Source: Candidatus Desulfobacula maris (GTDB lineage: Bacteria > Desulfobacterota > Desulfobacteria > Desulfobacterales > Desulfobacteraceae). From it: DNA of 39,728 bases. Shown here piece by piece: positions 18,850 to 30,317 of the stretch. The notes below the pieces were generated by a model. The model was not told the origin of the DNA and searched no databases. It was given only the letters and a program-made list of their open reading frames with translations. The position numbers were made by a program, and so were the translations under genes. Each line of letters starts with the position of its first letter. Positions within the stretch are counted from its first letter, which is position 1. The stretch spans positions 1 to 39,728 of the forward strand of contig JACNHV010000150.1 in NCBI GenBank assembly GCA_014383445.1, given 5' to 3'.

Positions 18850-19560
18850 TTACAATTTTTTAAAATAGAGAACCAGGCTTTTTCCAAGGACAGGGTTCAG
18901 CAATTTATCAATGATGGCTGTTATTTTTGGTTTTTTCATTAAATCCCAGACAAGCAACCTGTGATAAAGATTCACAAGTTTAGAATCTGTCCTGTTGGGT
19001 CCCACAAAGCATTTGAGCCACCAGAACGGGGCATGGATACTGTGGGCATAATGGGATGCATAATGCTTTACCCCAAAATATTCAATTGTTTTAATCAAAG
19101 ATTTTTTTTTGTAGATTCTTACATGTCCCATGTTTGCGTTAAAATACTCATCTGATAAAAACCAGCAGATTTTTTCCGGCCAGAATCTAGGAACGCTGAC
19201 AGCAAGAATTTTTTTGGACTTTAAAATCCTGACAAGCTCAGATATGGCCATTGCATCATCCAGGATATGTTCCAGAACTTCAGAACAGATAATAGAATCA
19301 AAACTGCTGTTTTTAAAGGGCAGGTTTGTTATATCCATACAGGAAAGATCAAAGCTTTTGCAGTTAAGATCGTTGAGTGACTTATGAAATGCCAGCTTTT
19401 TTTTAGTTTCAATAAGGTTATTAAAAATAAAATCTGCACCAATGCATTTGGTGCCATTTTGTTGGCAGGCCTTTATGGTATGCCGGCCTTCACCACATCC
19501 GATGTCAAGGATTCTGTCTTCAGGATGAATGTCAAGTTTTTTAAAATCAATGGTAATCAT
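18850..19560 (-). CDS. Class I SAM-dependent methyltransferase (Methyltransf_11-like)
   Basis: A 236-residue methyltransferase with motif I RILDIGCGEGRHTIKACQ (near residue 15), then GADFIFNN and the motif IV/post-I SFDSIICSEVLEHILDD typical of the Methyltransf_11 group. The C-terminal third is hydrophobic/aromatic and lacks an obvious substrate motif. I chose the ATG at 19558-19560 because GAGAGA lies just upstream. The start overlaps the 3' end of the glycosyltransferase gene by 14 bp, so the two are coupled, suggesting action on a glycan or glycolipid. A start at 19584 would extend it by eight residues. Confidence 0.85.
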   Translation of the reverse strand: MITIDFKKLDIHPEDRILDIGCGEGRHTIKACQQNGTKCIGADFIFNNLIETKKKLAFHKSLNDLNCKSFDLSCMDITNLPFKNSSFDSIICSEVLEHILDDAMAISELVRILKSKKILAVSVPRFWPEKICWFLSDEYFNANMGHVRIYKKKSLIKTIEYFGVKHYASHYAHSIHAPFWWLKCFVGPNRTDSKLVNLYHRLLVWDLMKKPKITAIIDKLLNPVLGKSLVLYFKKL

Positions 19561-20806
19561 TGATAATCTCTCTATACGCTTCAACGGTCCTGATAGCGGT
19601 TTTCTCCCAGGTGAATTCTTTTAATACACGTTGATAGCCTTTCTGGGCAAGGGCTTCGCGCTGGGAAGGATCATCCAATAATTCCAAAATGGCTTTTTCC
19701 AGGGCCTTTGCATTTGCCGGCGGCACAAGCTTTGCCGCATCTCCGGCAACTTCAGGCAATGCACCGCCTGTGGTACAGATCACGGGTACTCTACAGGCCA
19801 TGGCTTCTCCTACAGGAAGTCCAAAACCTTCATATAAAGACGGCACAACTGCAAGACTTGCTTTGGCATACTCTTTGACAAATTGTTCATGGTCAATGCG
19901 GCCCGTGAATTTGATGTGTTGTCCTATCTCAAGTTTTTTAATCAGGTTTTCAATGCCTCCATTTTTTTTGGGGCTGCCAATTACAACCAGCTTGACGGGC
20001 CTTGTTTTCAAAACACCTTTTATGGCAAAAAGAAGATGATAGAGTCCTTTTAGGGGAGTGTCAGCACTATTTGTTACAATGATGCGGCCTGGTTGTTTTT
20101 TAATGGTCTCCATGGGATAAAAATTATTTGTATTAATGCCAATGGGAATGGTTTTAAATTTTGACTCAGGAATGTTGAATTCTTTTGCAATATCTTTTTT
20201 GCTGCTTTCGGAAACAGTTATGATACAGGACAGTTTTTTTGCCACTTTTTTTTGCATGCTGATAAATGAATACCATCTTAAGGCCTTGACTTTTTTTAGA
20301 AAAGATTTTGTACTTTGAATCGCAAGCCTTCTGTCCACCATCATGGGATGATGGATGGTTGCTGTAACGGGCATTTTTTTTGCCAGGGACAAAATACCAT
20401 AAGACAGACCCTGGTTGTCATGGATGATATCATATTTCTTTTTTGTTTCTTTAAGGTGTTTTTTCACCCGCATTCCAAAGGTCATGGGTTCTGGGTAGCC
20501 CATTGTGGAGACATCCAGCCATTCAATCAGGTTAATGGGATCTGCAAGTTCATTTAAGGTCGGGGTTCTGAAAAGATTTTCAGGATTATAAAGATCCAGT
20601 GTCTTAAGCATGGTAAGTGTTACATTATTATTTAACCGATTATTTGGCTGGTTATTTAATAATGGATCAGGCGGCCCTGCAATAACCTCGACATTGTGGC
20701 CAAGGTCGGCAAGGGCATGGCTTAAGTGCCTGATATAGACACCCTGGCCCCCGCAGTGGGGGTTGCTTCGATAGCTGATAAGGCCTATCTTAAGTGATGA
20801 ATTCAT
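19547..20806 (-). CDS. GT4-family glycosyltransferase
   Basis: A 419-residue GT-B fold retaining glycosyltransferase. The N-terminal Rossmann half starts LISYRSNPHCGGQGVYIRHL, with the glycine-rich acceptor loop, and a DNQGLSYGILSL segment. The C-terminal half has the GT4 donor motif VVPSLYEGFGLPVGEAMACR (E-x7-E) and GGALPEVAGDAAKLVPP. It probably adds a sugar to a lipid- or cell-surface acceptor; the donor is not readable. It shares an overlap with the downstream methyltransferase. The start codon (20804-20806) lies about 15 bp from the tRNA-Arg gene, which precedes it on the same strand. Confidence 0.88.
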   Translation of the reverse strand: MNSSLKIGLISYRSNPHCGGQGVYIRHLSHALADLGHNVEVIAGPPDPLLNNQPNNRLNNNVTLTMLKTLDLYNPENLFRTPTLNELADPINLIEWLDVSTMGYPEPMTFGMRVKKHLKETKKKYDIIHDNQGLSYGILSLAKKMPVTATIHHPMMVDRRLAIQSTKSFLKKVKALRWYSFISMQKKVAKKLSCIITVSESSKKDIAKEFNIPESKFKTIPIGINTNNFYPMETIKKQPGRIIVTNSADTPLKGLYHLLFAIKGVLKTRPVKLVVIGSPKKNGGIENLIKKLEIGQHIKFTGRIDHEQFVKEYAKASLAVVPSLYEGFGLPVGEAMACRVPVICTTGGALPEVAGDAAKLVPPANAKALEKAILELLDDPSQREALAQKGYQRVLKEFTWEKTAIRTVEAYREIINDYH

Positions 20807-20815
20807 GAATGTTTT

Positions 20816-20891
20816 TGGTGCGCCCGGCTGGAATCGAACCAGCGATTTTCAGCTTCGGAGGCTGACGTCTTCTCCACTGGACTACGAGCGC
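20816..20891 (-). tRNA. tRNA-Arg (anticodon CCG)
   Basis: Reading the minus strand gives a 76-nt cloverleaf. The acceptor is GCGCTCG paired with CGGGCGC (one G-T pair), followed by discriminator A and an encoded CCA (20818-20816). The anticodon stem TCAGC/GCTGA encloses the loop CTCCGAA; the anticodon CCG lies at 20856-20858 and reads the codon CGG. The T arm GCTGG-TTCGATT-CCAGC is perfect. The D arm is slightly irregular, with one mismatched pair. It sits between folC and the glycosyltransferase gene, all on the same strand. Confidence 0.95.
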
Positions 20892-20918
20892 GAAAATCAT
20901 ATAATACTTGAACCATGA

Positions 20919-22226
20919 CTAATGTTCAAGGTCATTTTCAAATTTTTCTCTGGCTTCTCCGGCAACATAGAGTGATCCGGCAATACAAATGGCATCCTCT
21001 GCATTTGAAGTTTCAATGGCATGGGTTACAGCCTCTTTTACATCTTCAATAATAGTGACAGGGCATGTGGTAAATCTTTGGGCAGCTTCTTTTAATACTG
21101 AGGGGTCAAGGCTTCTGTTGATTTTTGCCTTTGTTATAATAATATGTTGAGCACAGGGAACAAGGCTTTTAAGCATTTTTTCATAGGGTTTGTCATCAAG
21201 GATGCCAATGACAAGTGTCAGTCTTCTGTTTTTCAAGGTTGAGGATAAATATTTGCCAAGCATCCTGGCGGCCATAAGGTTGTGCGCACCATCAATAATT
21301 ACCAAAGGATTTTGCCTGACATACTCAAGCCTTCCCGGCCATTTGGCAAGTAAAAGTCCCTCTTGAACAAGGGTTTCATTAAAATTGTATTTTTTATCAG
21401 TCATTTTTAATTTTTCAAAAATCAGTTCACAGGCGGCAAGGGCAAGACTTAAGTTTTCTTTCTGGTGATCTCCGGGCAAGGGTTTTATCAGACGATGAAA
21501 GTTTTTGTTCAATCCAGTGTATGTATAGGTATTTTGGTTTGGATTTTTTCTAGTGGAAAAATCTTTTTTATAGATAAAGAGATCAGAGGATTTTTCTTTT
21601 GCAAGCTGTTTGATGACGACAAGCCCTGAAGGCTGAGAAATTCCGATGACAACAGGCGTACTCTGTTTGATTATGCCACCTTTTTCTTTTGCCAGATCTT
21701 TAATGGTATTACCCAGATATTCTGTATGTTCGATGGACAGGTTGGTAATAACACTCACCTGGGGGTTTATGACATTTGTAGCATCAAACCTTCCTCCCAT
21801 GCCCGTTTCAATAACAGCCCAATCCACGTTTTCTTTTGAAAAATGGTAAAATCCCATGGCTGTTGCAATTTCGAAAAAAGTAGCTTTTCTTTTCCCAATA
21901 TCTGCTGCATGAACCGCTTCATAGACGGCCACAATCTGGTCATTTGAAATTTGTTTGCCGTTAATTGAGATCCGTTCATTAAATTTAACCAGATGGGGTG
22001 AGGTATAAAGTCCTGTTTTAAATCCGGCTTTTTGTAAGATTGATGCGATATATGTGGCAGTAGACCCTTTGCCATTGGTACCGGCCACATGAACCAGACG
22101 ATAATTTTTCTGGGGGTTGTTTAAAATTTTTAAAATATTTAATATGGTGTCAAGCTCAAGCTTAATGCCGAAACGGCCAAGCTTGTAAATTTTATCAAGA
22201 CACTTTTGGTAGGCATTTTTTTTCAT
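20919..22226 (-). CDS. folC: Bifunctional folylpolyglutamate synthase/dihydrofolate synthase
   Basis: Adds glutamate to dihydropteroate and folates. The 435-residue protein shows the P-loop HVAGTNGKGSTATYIASIL, the Mur-ligase-like GLYTSPHLVKFNERISING and WAVIETGMGGRFDATNV. The C-terminal domain carries VIIDGAHNLMAARML and VIGILDDKPYEKML. The domain order and length match FolC. It lies between rpsU and the tRNA on the minus strand and is separated from rpsU by an intrinsic terminator, so it likely has its own promoter in the short region near 22230-22290. Confidence 0.95.
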   Translation of the reverse strand: MKKNAYQKCLDKIYKLGRFGIKLELDTILNILKILNNPQKNYRLVHVAGTNGKGSTATYIASILQKAGFKTGLYTSPHLVKFNERISINGKQISNDQIVAVYEAVHAADIGKRKATFFEIATAMGFYHFSKENVDWAVIETGMGGRFDATNVINPQVSVITNLSIEHTEYLGNTIKDLAKEKGGIIKQSTPVVIGISQPSGLVVIKQLAKEKSSDLFIYKKDFSTRKNPNQNTYTYTGLNKNFHRLIKPLPGDHQKENLSLALAACELIFEKLKMTDKKYNFNETLVQEGLLLAKWPGRLEYVRQNPLVIIDGAHNLMAARMLGKYLSSTLKNRRLTLVIGILDDKPYEKMLKSLVPCAQHIIITKAKINRSLDPSVLKEAAQRFTTCPVTIIEDVKEAVTHAIETSNAEDAICIAGSLYVAGEAREKFENDLEH

Positions 22227-22236
22227 TTTTTACAAT

Positions 22237-22280
22237 AAAAAACCCGGTATAAATAATTTAATAAATAATTTATACCGGGT
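22237..22280 (-). terminator. Intrinsic terminator after rpsU
   Basis: On the minus strand a long stem ACCCGGTATAAATTATTTA / TAAATAATTTATACCGGGT (at most one mismatch, small loop) runs into TTTTTT at 22242-22237. It lies 14 bp past the rpsU stop. The stem base ACCCGG/CCGGGT is GC-rich. This is one of the clearest terminators in the window. Confidence 0.88.
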
Positions 22281-22293
22281 AAGTTTTAATGGT

Positions 22294-22503
22294 TTAGCTA
22301 TTTCTTCTGCGTGATCTTGAGGCAGCAATTCTTTGTCTTCTCATTGCTTCTCTCATCTTACGTCGTCTTAACTGACATGGTTTCTCAAAATGCTTTATCA
22401 CTTTAAGACGTTTGAAGAGGCCATCATTCTGGATTTTCTTCTTCAATATTCTTAATGCTCTTTCAACATCGTTATCAATAACCGTGACTGTAATTTCCTT
22501 CAA
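22294..22503 (-). CDS. rpsU: 30S ribosomal protein S21
   Basis: Small (69 residue) basic 30S protein involved in initiation complex formation and Shine-Dalgarno pairing. The sequence shows DNDVERALRILKKKIQNDG, then FEKPCQLRRRKMREAMRR and the Arg-rich tail RSRRRNS typical of S21. It is preceded by a GGGGCG-containing ribosome-binding region and a candidate minus-strand promoter upstream (TATAAA near 22550). It is a single-gene unit closed by the terminator at 22237-22280. Confidence 0.96.
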   Translation of the reverse strand: MKEITVTVIDNDVERALRILKKKIQNDGLFKRLKVIKHFEKPCQLRRRKMREAMRRQRIAASRSRRRNS

Positions 22504-22586
22504 AAAACATCGCCCCTTTCATAGTGTATTTAAATATCAAGATATTTATAACCGAACTTTGTAGCAAACAAACGCTTTAAAAGCAA

Positions 22587-22633
22587 GGAAAAAATAAAGC
22601 CTTCCCACCCGGAATTGAAAATAGAAAGGCTTT
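22587..22633 (-). terminator. Intrinsic terminator after adk
   Basis: On the minus strand, AAAGCCTT (22633-22626) pairs with AAGGCTTT (22603-22596) around a 22-nt loop and is followed by ATTTTTTCC (22595-22587). It lies 27 bp past the adk stop. The 8-bp stem is moderate, but the T-run is clean. Confidence 0.75.
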
Positions 22634-22659
22634 AAAATTTTAAGCTAAACCAACAGGTC

Positions 22660-23334
22660 TTAGATTTTGGAAATCAACTCATTTGTTACAGATTTAAGAT
22701 CTTTTTCACCTGCCAGTGTAATATATTTTATAGAAGCGTCTTTTTCTGCCAGATCTCTGAAATAGTAGGAAGAAGCAAGTGTGCCTGTGTCAGTGTCATA
22801 GTAGATGGAATGACGTTTATCAATGGCTGTTTCATCCTGATCATCATCCCGTTTGGTCAATGCTCCGCCGCAAACCCTGCATTTGTCTCCATCTGGTTTA
22901 ATGGCATCAATAAAAATATTGTTTGGGTGGTTGTTGTCGTTTACACAAAGACGGCGGCCCATGATTCTGTTTTTTGCGATTTCCCTGTCAAGAATCATTT
23001 CAATAACATAATTGAGTTTGATTCCGGCTTTTTCCAACGAGGCATGAAGTTTTTCAGCCTGAACTTTATTTCTGGGAAAACCGTCCAGAAGCCATCCGTT
23101 TTTGCAGTCATCCTGTTTTATCCTGTCAAGAACCATTGGGATGGTAATGTCATCAGGAACCAGATCTCCTTTATCAATGTATTCTTTTGCTTTTTTGCCG
23201 AGCTCAGTTCCGCCTTTGATGTTTTCACGGAAAATAGCCCCTGATTCAATGTGGGCAAAATTATATTTATCTTTCAGGATAGATCCCTGGGTTCCTTTGC
23301 CACTGCCGTTTGGTCCAAAAAATAGAATGTTCAT
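22660..23334 (-). CDS. adk: Adenylate kinase
   Basis: Interconverts AMP + ATP with 2 ADP. The P-loop is FFGPNGSGKGTQGS at residues 4-17, and the AMP-binding IESGAIFRENI segment comes next. WLLDGFPRNKVQAEKL is the NMP/core motif. The LID contains cysteines (RRLC, then CRVCGG) around a longer-than-usual insert, resembling a zinc-type LID though the usual C-x2-C spacing of the first pair is not present. At 224 residues it is close to the long bacterial form. It is followed by a terminator, and its upstream spacer holds the palindromic element at 23370-23518. Confidence 0.94.
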   Translation of the reverse strand: MNILFFGPNGSGKGTQGSILKDKYNFAHIESGAIFRENIKGGTELGKKAKEYIDKGDLVPDDITIPMVLDRIKQDDCKNGWLLDGFPRNKVQAEKLHASLEKAGIKLNYVIEMILDREIAKNRIMGRRLCVNDNNHPNNIFIDAIKPDGDKCRVCGGALTKRDDDQDETAIDKRHSIYYDTDTGTLASSYYFRDLAEKDASIKYITLAGEKDLKSVTNELISKI

Positions 23335-23369
23335 TTAAGACTCCTTATATTATTTATCAATTAAGTACC

Positions 23370-23518
23370 TAGTGTTTGAACGAAAACTCACCCATCTACA
23401 GCGTTGCTGCAAAATCCTGAAATCCTCATGTACATTAGTACACTCCGGTTTCAAGATTTTTTGCGCCTTGTATATGGGCAACCTTTCGCCCAAACACGGG
23501 GTTTTCGGTCAAGCACTA
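23370..23518. repeat. 149-bp nested imperfect palindrome, MITE/REP-like element
   Basis: The ends form an imperfect inverted repeat: the left end TAGTGTTTGAACGAAAAC pairs with the right end GTTTTCGGTCAAGCACTA. Inside, CACCCAT pairs roughly with ATGGGC. TACAGCGTTGCTGCAAAATC pairs with GATTTTTTGCGCCTTGTA, and the centre is GTACATTAGTAC. The hexamer TACCTA lies at both outer edges (23366-23371 and 23517-23522) and may be a target-site duplication overlapping the terminal repeat. It contains only spurious small ORFs and no transposase, so a non-autonomous element or an intergenic repeat family is likely. Confidence 0.7.
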
Positions 23519-23534
23519 CCTATAACTACTGGTA

Positions 23535-23558
23535 CAACTTTTCTAAAGTTGCTTTTTT
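23535..23558 (+). terminator. Terminator-like hairpin upstream of eno
   Basis: A perfect 7-bp stem CAACTTT-tct-AAAGTTG (23535-23551) is followed by CTTTTTT. It points along the + strand, but no + strand gene lies upstream (adk is on the other strand). It could insulate eno from read-through of the palindromic element or end a short unannotated transcript. GC content of the stem is low. Confidence 0.45.
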
Positions 23559-23600
23559 AAATATAAGAGTGGTTTTTATTTGTCAAGGTTAAGAATAGCC

Positions 23601-23629
23601 TTGAATGTCAGAATGGATATTGTTATTAG
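23601..23629 (+). promoter_or_regulatory. Candidate sigma-70 promoter for eno
   Basis: A -35-like TTGAAT (23601-23606) and a -10-like TATTAG (23624-23629) are separated by 17 bp. The predicted start near 23636 leaves a leader of about 65 nt before ATG 23702. Matches to consensus are only partial (4-5 of 6 and 4 of 6). Confidence 0.35.
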
Positions 23630-23632
23630 TAG

Positions 23633-24973
<1,341 letters not shown>

Positions 24974-24988
24974 TTTTTTAAATTTACG

Positions 24989-25021
24989 TGTGGCGGTTAA
25001 GTTATGTGTGACATTTAGGTT

Positions 25022-25022
<1 letters not shown>
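24989..25022 (+). repeat. 18-bp-period tandem repeat, copy A (two degenerate units)
   Basis: Two units with an 18-bp period: TGTGGCGGTTAAGTTA (24989-25004) and TGTGACATTTAGGTTA (25007-25022). The second unit matches the units at 28149-28182 at 15 of 16 positions. The last A of the unit is the first base of the ATG of the next gene, so the repeat also supplies the AGG that could act as its ribosome-binding site. Confidence 0.6.
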
Positions 25023-27516
<2,494 letters not shown>

Positions 27517-27550
27517 ATCATGAAGAGTTTTATATGACAGGATCAGGCCA

Positions 27551-28153
27551 ATGGAGTCGAAGATTACAATTGAGTGTGGAAATATTAAACTTGAGGGCAG
27601 CTTAAGGAAAAACAGGTCTCAAAAGGCAGTGATTATCTGTCATCCCCATCCGCTTTATGGCGGGAATATGGATAATACTGTGGTGATGACCATTGCAGAC
27701 GCTTTTTTTGAAAAAGGATTTACAACCTTGAGGTTCAACTTCAGGGGAACCTGTAACAGCACGGGCATGTTTGACAATGGAATAGGGGAGCAGGAGGATA
27801 TCAGGGCTGCCATGTCCTGGCTAATGGAAAAGGATTATCAAAAAATTTATCTTGCCGGGTATTCGTTTGGTGCAAGAATGAATGCTTTGGTGGTTTCAAA
27901 GGGGTGTGAAATTGAAGATCATGTTATGGTGTCGCCACCTGTAGGATTTATGAGTTTTGATGAAATTAAAAAAATGCCCTCCGCAGGCCTGATTGTCACC
28001 GGTGCTAATGATGAAATCGCTCCAAAAGATCAGATTCAAGAGCATATCAATCGGTGGCAGATTGATCCGCAATATGAAATTATCAAAGATTGTGACCATT
28101 TTTATTCCGGCTGTCTTGGAAAACTTAAGACCATACTGACAGATTACTTGTGA
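27551..28153 (+). CDS. Alpha/beta hydrolase (COG2945-like)
   Basis: A 200-residue compact alpha/beta hydrolase. ICHPHPLYGGNMDNTVV (residues 29-45) is the oxyanion-region signature of this family. The nucleophile elbow is GYSFGA with Ser105. Asp154 in GANDEIAP and His183 in CDHFY complete a plausible triad. Family members are often annotated as dienelactone-hydrolase-like esterases without a known substrate. It starts 34 bp after pyrG, and its stop codon lies inside the first unit of the 18-bp tandem repeat. Confidence 0.85.
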   Translation: MESKITIECGNIKLEGSLRKNRSQKAVIICHPHPLYGGNMDNTVVMTIADAFFEKGFTTLRFNFRGTCNSTGMFDNGIGEQEDIRAAMSWLMEKDYQKIYLAGYSFGARMNALVVSKGCEIEDHVMVSPPVGFMSFDEIKKMPSAGLIVTGANDEIAPKDQIQEHINRWQIDPQYEIIKDCDHFYSGCLGKLKTILTDYL

Positions 28154-28190
28154 CCTTTAGGTTACGTGTGACCTTTAGGTTATCTGTCAT
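28149..28190 (+). repeat. 18-bp-period tandem repeat, copy B (two identical units plus partial)
   Basis: TGTGACCTTTAGGTTA occurs at 28149-28164 and again at 28167-28182, followed by a partial unit TGTCAT (28185-28190). The spacing is 18 bp. The same unit with one change is at 25007-25022. Both occurrences are in the same orientation and start at, or just after, the stop of a + strand gene. Confidence 0.75.
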
Positions 28191-28235
28191 AAAAAATGGC
28201 ATTTATCAAATGGACCTTGCTTTGAGGGGTGTATA

Positions 28236-28427
28236 ATGGGATCAACACAACAAAATTTTGATTATATTGTCATCGGTTCCGGGTTTGGCGGAAGTGTATC
28301 TGCCTTAAGGCTTTCACAAAAAGGGTATCGTGTGGGTGTCCTTGAAAAAGGAAAAGAATGGAAGAAAGAGGATTTCCCAAAAACCAACTGGAATATCAAA
28401 AGGGGTGGATGCTTCAAATTAAATTAA
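28236..28427 (+). pseudogene. N-terminal stump of a GMC-type FAD-dependent oxidoreductase
   Basis: A 63-residue ORF with its own ribosome-binding site (GAGGGG) and an intact FAD-binding beta-alpha-beta motif: [20 protein letters not shown], then GVLEKGKEW and [10 protein letters not shown]. These match the first 55 or so residues of cholesterol/choline-oxidase-like GMC oxidoreductases, which are normally over 500 residues. After about 28405 the sequence loses resemblance to the family (GGCFKLN, stop). None of the three forward frames downstream to 28684 continues it. The gene appears cut off by a deletion or by insertion of the downstream cluster. A functional mini-protein is unlikely. Confidence 0.8.
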
Positions 28428-28535
28428 AATAAGGCAAATCTAAAGAAAAGGCTTATAAAATAAGCTAAAATCATGAAATATGGTTTCGATAGTTATAAAA
28501 ATTTTAAAAGTTTCCTTATAAAATAAAATTAATGC

Positions 28536-28565
28536 TTGACAAAAATTTATGAATTTGGTTAGCCT
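28536..28565 (+). promoter_or_regulatory. Candidate promoter of the aminomutase/BKACE/TRAP cluster
   Basis: A perfect -35 TTGACA (28536-28541) is followed, after 18 bp, by TAGCCT (28560-28565), which keeps the three most conserved -10 positions. The start would be near 28572, giving a leader of about 110 nt that ends in the strong Shine-Dalgarno AAGGAGGGG before ATG 28685. The region 28430-28684 is very AT-rich and has no other gene. The Lrp-type regulator encoded downstream is a natural candidate to act here. Confidence 0.5.
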
Positions 28566-28684
28566 TAAAGAAATAGAGCACTCAAATTTTGTTTTATGTC
28601 TCTTTTTTGCATTCTTAGGTTGGAGTTGTCTATTTTGTTAAATTTTACACATTATTAAACTTATATATTTTAAGGAGGGGAACC

Positions 28685-30307
28685 ATGCCAATCAAAGGAA
28701 ACACTCTTATTCTTGACGGTTATACATTAACAATTGAAGAATTGATGAAAGCCGGTAAAGATTTGTCCATGAAAGTTGAAGTTGATGAAAACAATTGGCC
28801 CAAGATTAGGGATTGCAGAAAACTGGTTGACAAATGGGCCAATGAAGAACGTTGTATCTATGGTGTAAATACAAGTTGCGGCGGTCTTGTGGATCATCTT
28901 CTGCCCAAAGAAAGAGATAATGATTTTCAGAAAAACCTTGTCAGGAGTATCACCACCCAGGTGGGCAGGCCCTTTGAAGATGAGCTTGTCAGAATTTTCA
29001 TGATCGCCAGGGCCAACTCTCTTTGCCGCGGTTATTCCGGTATTAAAGAGGTCAATTTAAAAATCTATCTGGAAATGATTAATAAAAACGTTTTTCCCCT
29101 TGTTCCAAGAAAAGGTTCTCTAGGTACCAGTGGCGATCTAGGACCTTTAGGCTGTATAGCAAGCGTTGCCTTTGGTGAATGGAAGGCAAACTATAAAGGC
29201 AAACTTCTGCCGGGTAAAGAGGCAATGAAAGCTGCTGGTATAGAACTTATGTACTTGAGTGCAAAAGAAGGCTTATCTCTTATCAATGGTACTTCCGGAA
29301 TGGTGGGACTTGCCTGTACAGTTATTACAGAGGCCACCAATACATTGAAAAACTCTGATATTATTGCCGCCTTTGCCATTGAAACCCTTATGGGAAGAAC
29401 CAATCCCTTTGATGTGAGAGTTCATGAACAAAAATATCATCCAGGTCAATATGCCACTGCCATGAATCTGACCAAACTTTTAACGGGAAGTAATATGGCC
29501 ATTGATGAACAGGAACTCTCATTGAGACTTCAGACAGTGCTTAAAAAACATGAAGGTATTACCGTGGCAGATATTCCTGTTGAAGATGCCTACTCCATTC
29601 GTTGCACCCCCCAGTTTGTGGGTCCCACAAAAGAGGCTGTGCAGCACGCCCGGGAAGTTCTTTTAAGAGAGCTCAATTCCAGTAATGACAATCCTTTGAT
29701 TTTTACGGAATGGGACACATTTATTCATAATGGACATTTCCATGGTCAGCCCATCTCATTTGTAATGGACTGCCTGGCGATCTCCATGGTCAACATCGGG
29801 GTTGTCAGTGACAGGCGAATTGACAGGTTCATGGATGCCAATAACAGCACAGGTCTGCCACCCTTTCTGTGCAAAGAAGACACTGGGGTTCGCATGGGTC
29901 TTATGGGCGGTCAGTTCATGACAACATCACTTGTTGCAGAGAACAGAACCCTTGCCGTTCCAGCTTCCATCCAGTCCATCACATCCACGGCAGACTTTCA
30001 GGATATAGTCAGCTTTGGTCTGATTGCTGGAAGAAAAGCCAGAAAGATTGTTGAAAATACCAATCATATTCTGTCTTTTGAATTGCTTTGCGCTGCCCAG
30101 GCAGCAGATTTAAGGGGTGTTGACTTATTAAGCCCTGCTGGTAAAATCATGCACAAAGCGGTTCGTGAAACCCTTGAGTACATGGATTATGACAAGGTTT
30201 ATATTGACGATCTTGAAGAACTCAAAGCCAGAATCGAATCAGGTGAATTTGTTGAAAGGGTTGAAAAAGAGGTTGGCGAGCTTCTCATTGTTCACGAAAG
30301 AGAATAA
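28685..30307 (+). CDS. MIO-dependent aromatic amino acid 2,3-aminomutase / ammonia-lyase (AdmH-like)
   Basis: A 540-residue member of the HAL/PAL/aminomutase family. The MIO cofactor triad is Thr148-Ser149-Gly150 in GSLGTSGDLGPLG, rather than the usual Ala-Ser-Gly; Thr-Ser-Gly is, to my knowledge, the triad of the Pantoea phenylalanine aminomutase AdmH, also about 540 residues. Other catalytic residues fit: Tyr60 (YGVNT), Asn201 (LINGTSGMVGL), Tyr303 and Arg306 (EDAYSIRCTPQ). The substrate-selecting pair is Ser88-Ile89; the His of histidine ammonia-lyase (SH) is absent, as is the His of tyrosine-specific enzymes, so a non-polar aromatic ring (phenylalanine) is the best guess. Lyase versus mutase activity cannot be settled by sequence alone; the neighbouring beta-aminotransferase favours a mutase. 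Strong ribosome-binding site AAGGAGGGG. Confidence 0.85.
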   Translation: MPIKGNTLILDGYTLTIEELMKAGKDLSMKVEVDENNWPKIRDCRKLVDKWANEERCIYGVNTSCGGLVDHLLPKERDNDFQKNLVRSITTQVGRPFEDELVRIFMIARANSLCRGYSGIKEVNLKIYLEMINKNVFPLVPRKGSLGTSGDLGPLGCIASVAFGEWKANYKGKLLPGKEAMKAAGIELMYLSAKEGLSLINGTSGMVGLACTVITEATNTLKNSDIIAAFAIETLMGRTNPFDVRVHEQKYHPGQYATAMNLTKLLTGSNMAIDEQELSLRLQTVLKKHEGITVADIPVEDAYSIRCTPQFVGPTKEAVQHAREVLLRELNSSNDNPLIFTEWDTFIHNGHFHGQPISFVMDCLAISMVNIGVVSDRRIDRFMDANNSTGLPPFLCKEDTGVRMGLMGGQFMTTSLVAENRTLAVPASIQSITSTADFQDIVSFGLIAGRKARKIVENTNHILSFELLCAAQAADLRGVDLLSPAGKIMHKAVRETLEYMDYDKVYIDDLEELKARIESGEFVERVEKEVGELLIVHERE

Positions 30308-30317
30308 GGACAAAACC

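Noticed and set aside
23372-23592. Short ORFs of about 62 residues between adk and eno
   Set aside because: They lie in the palindromic element, have no ribosome-binding sites and no protein-like composition.
28685-30307. Histidine ammonia-lyase (HutH) for the MIO enzyme
   Set aside because: The Ser-His substrate pair of HutH is Ser-Ile here, the triad is Thr-Ser-Gly, and no urocanase or other hut gene is nearby.
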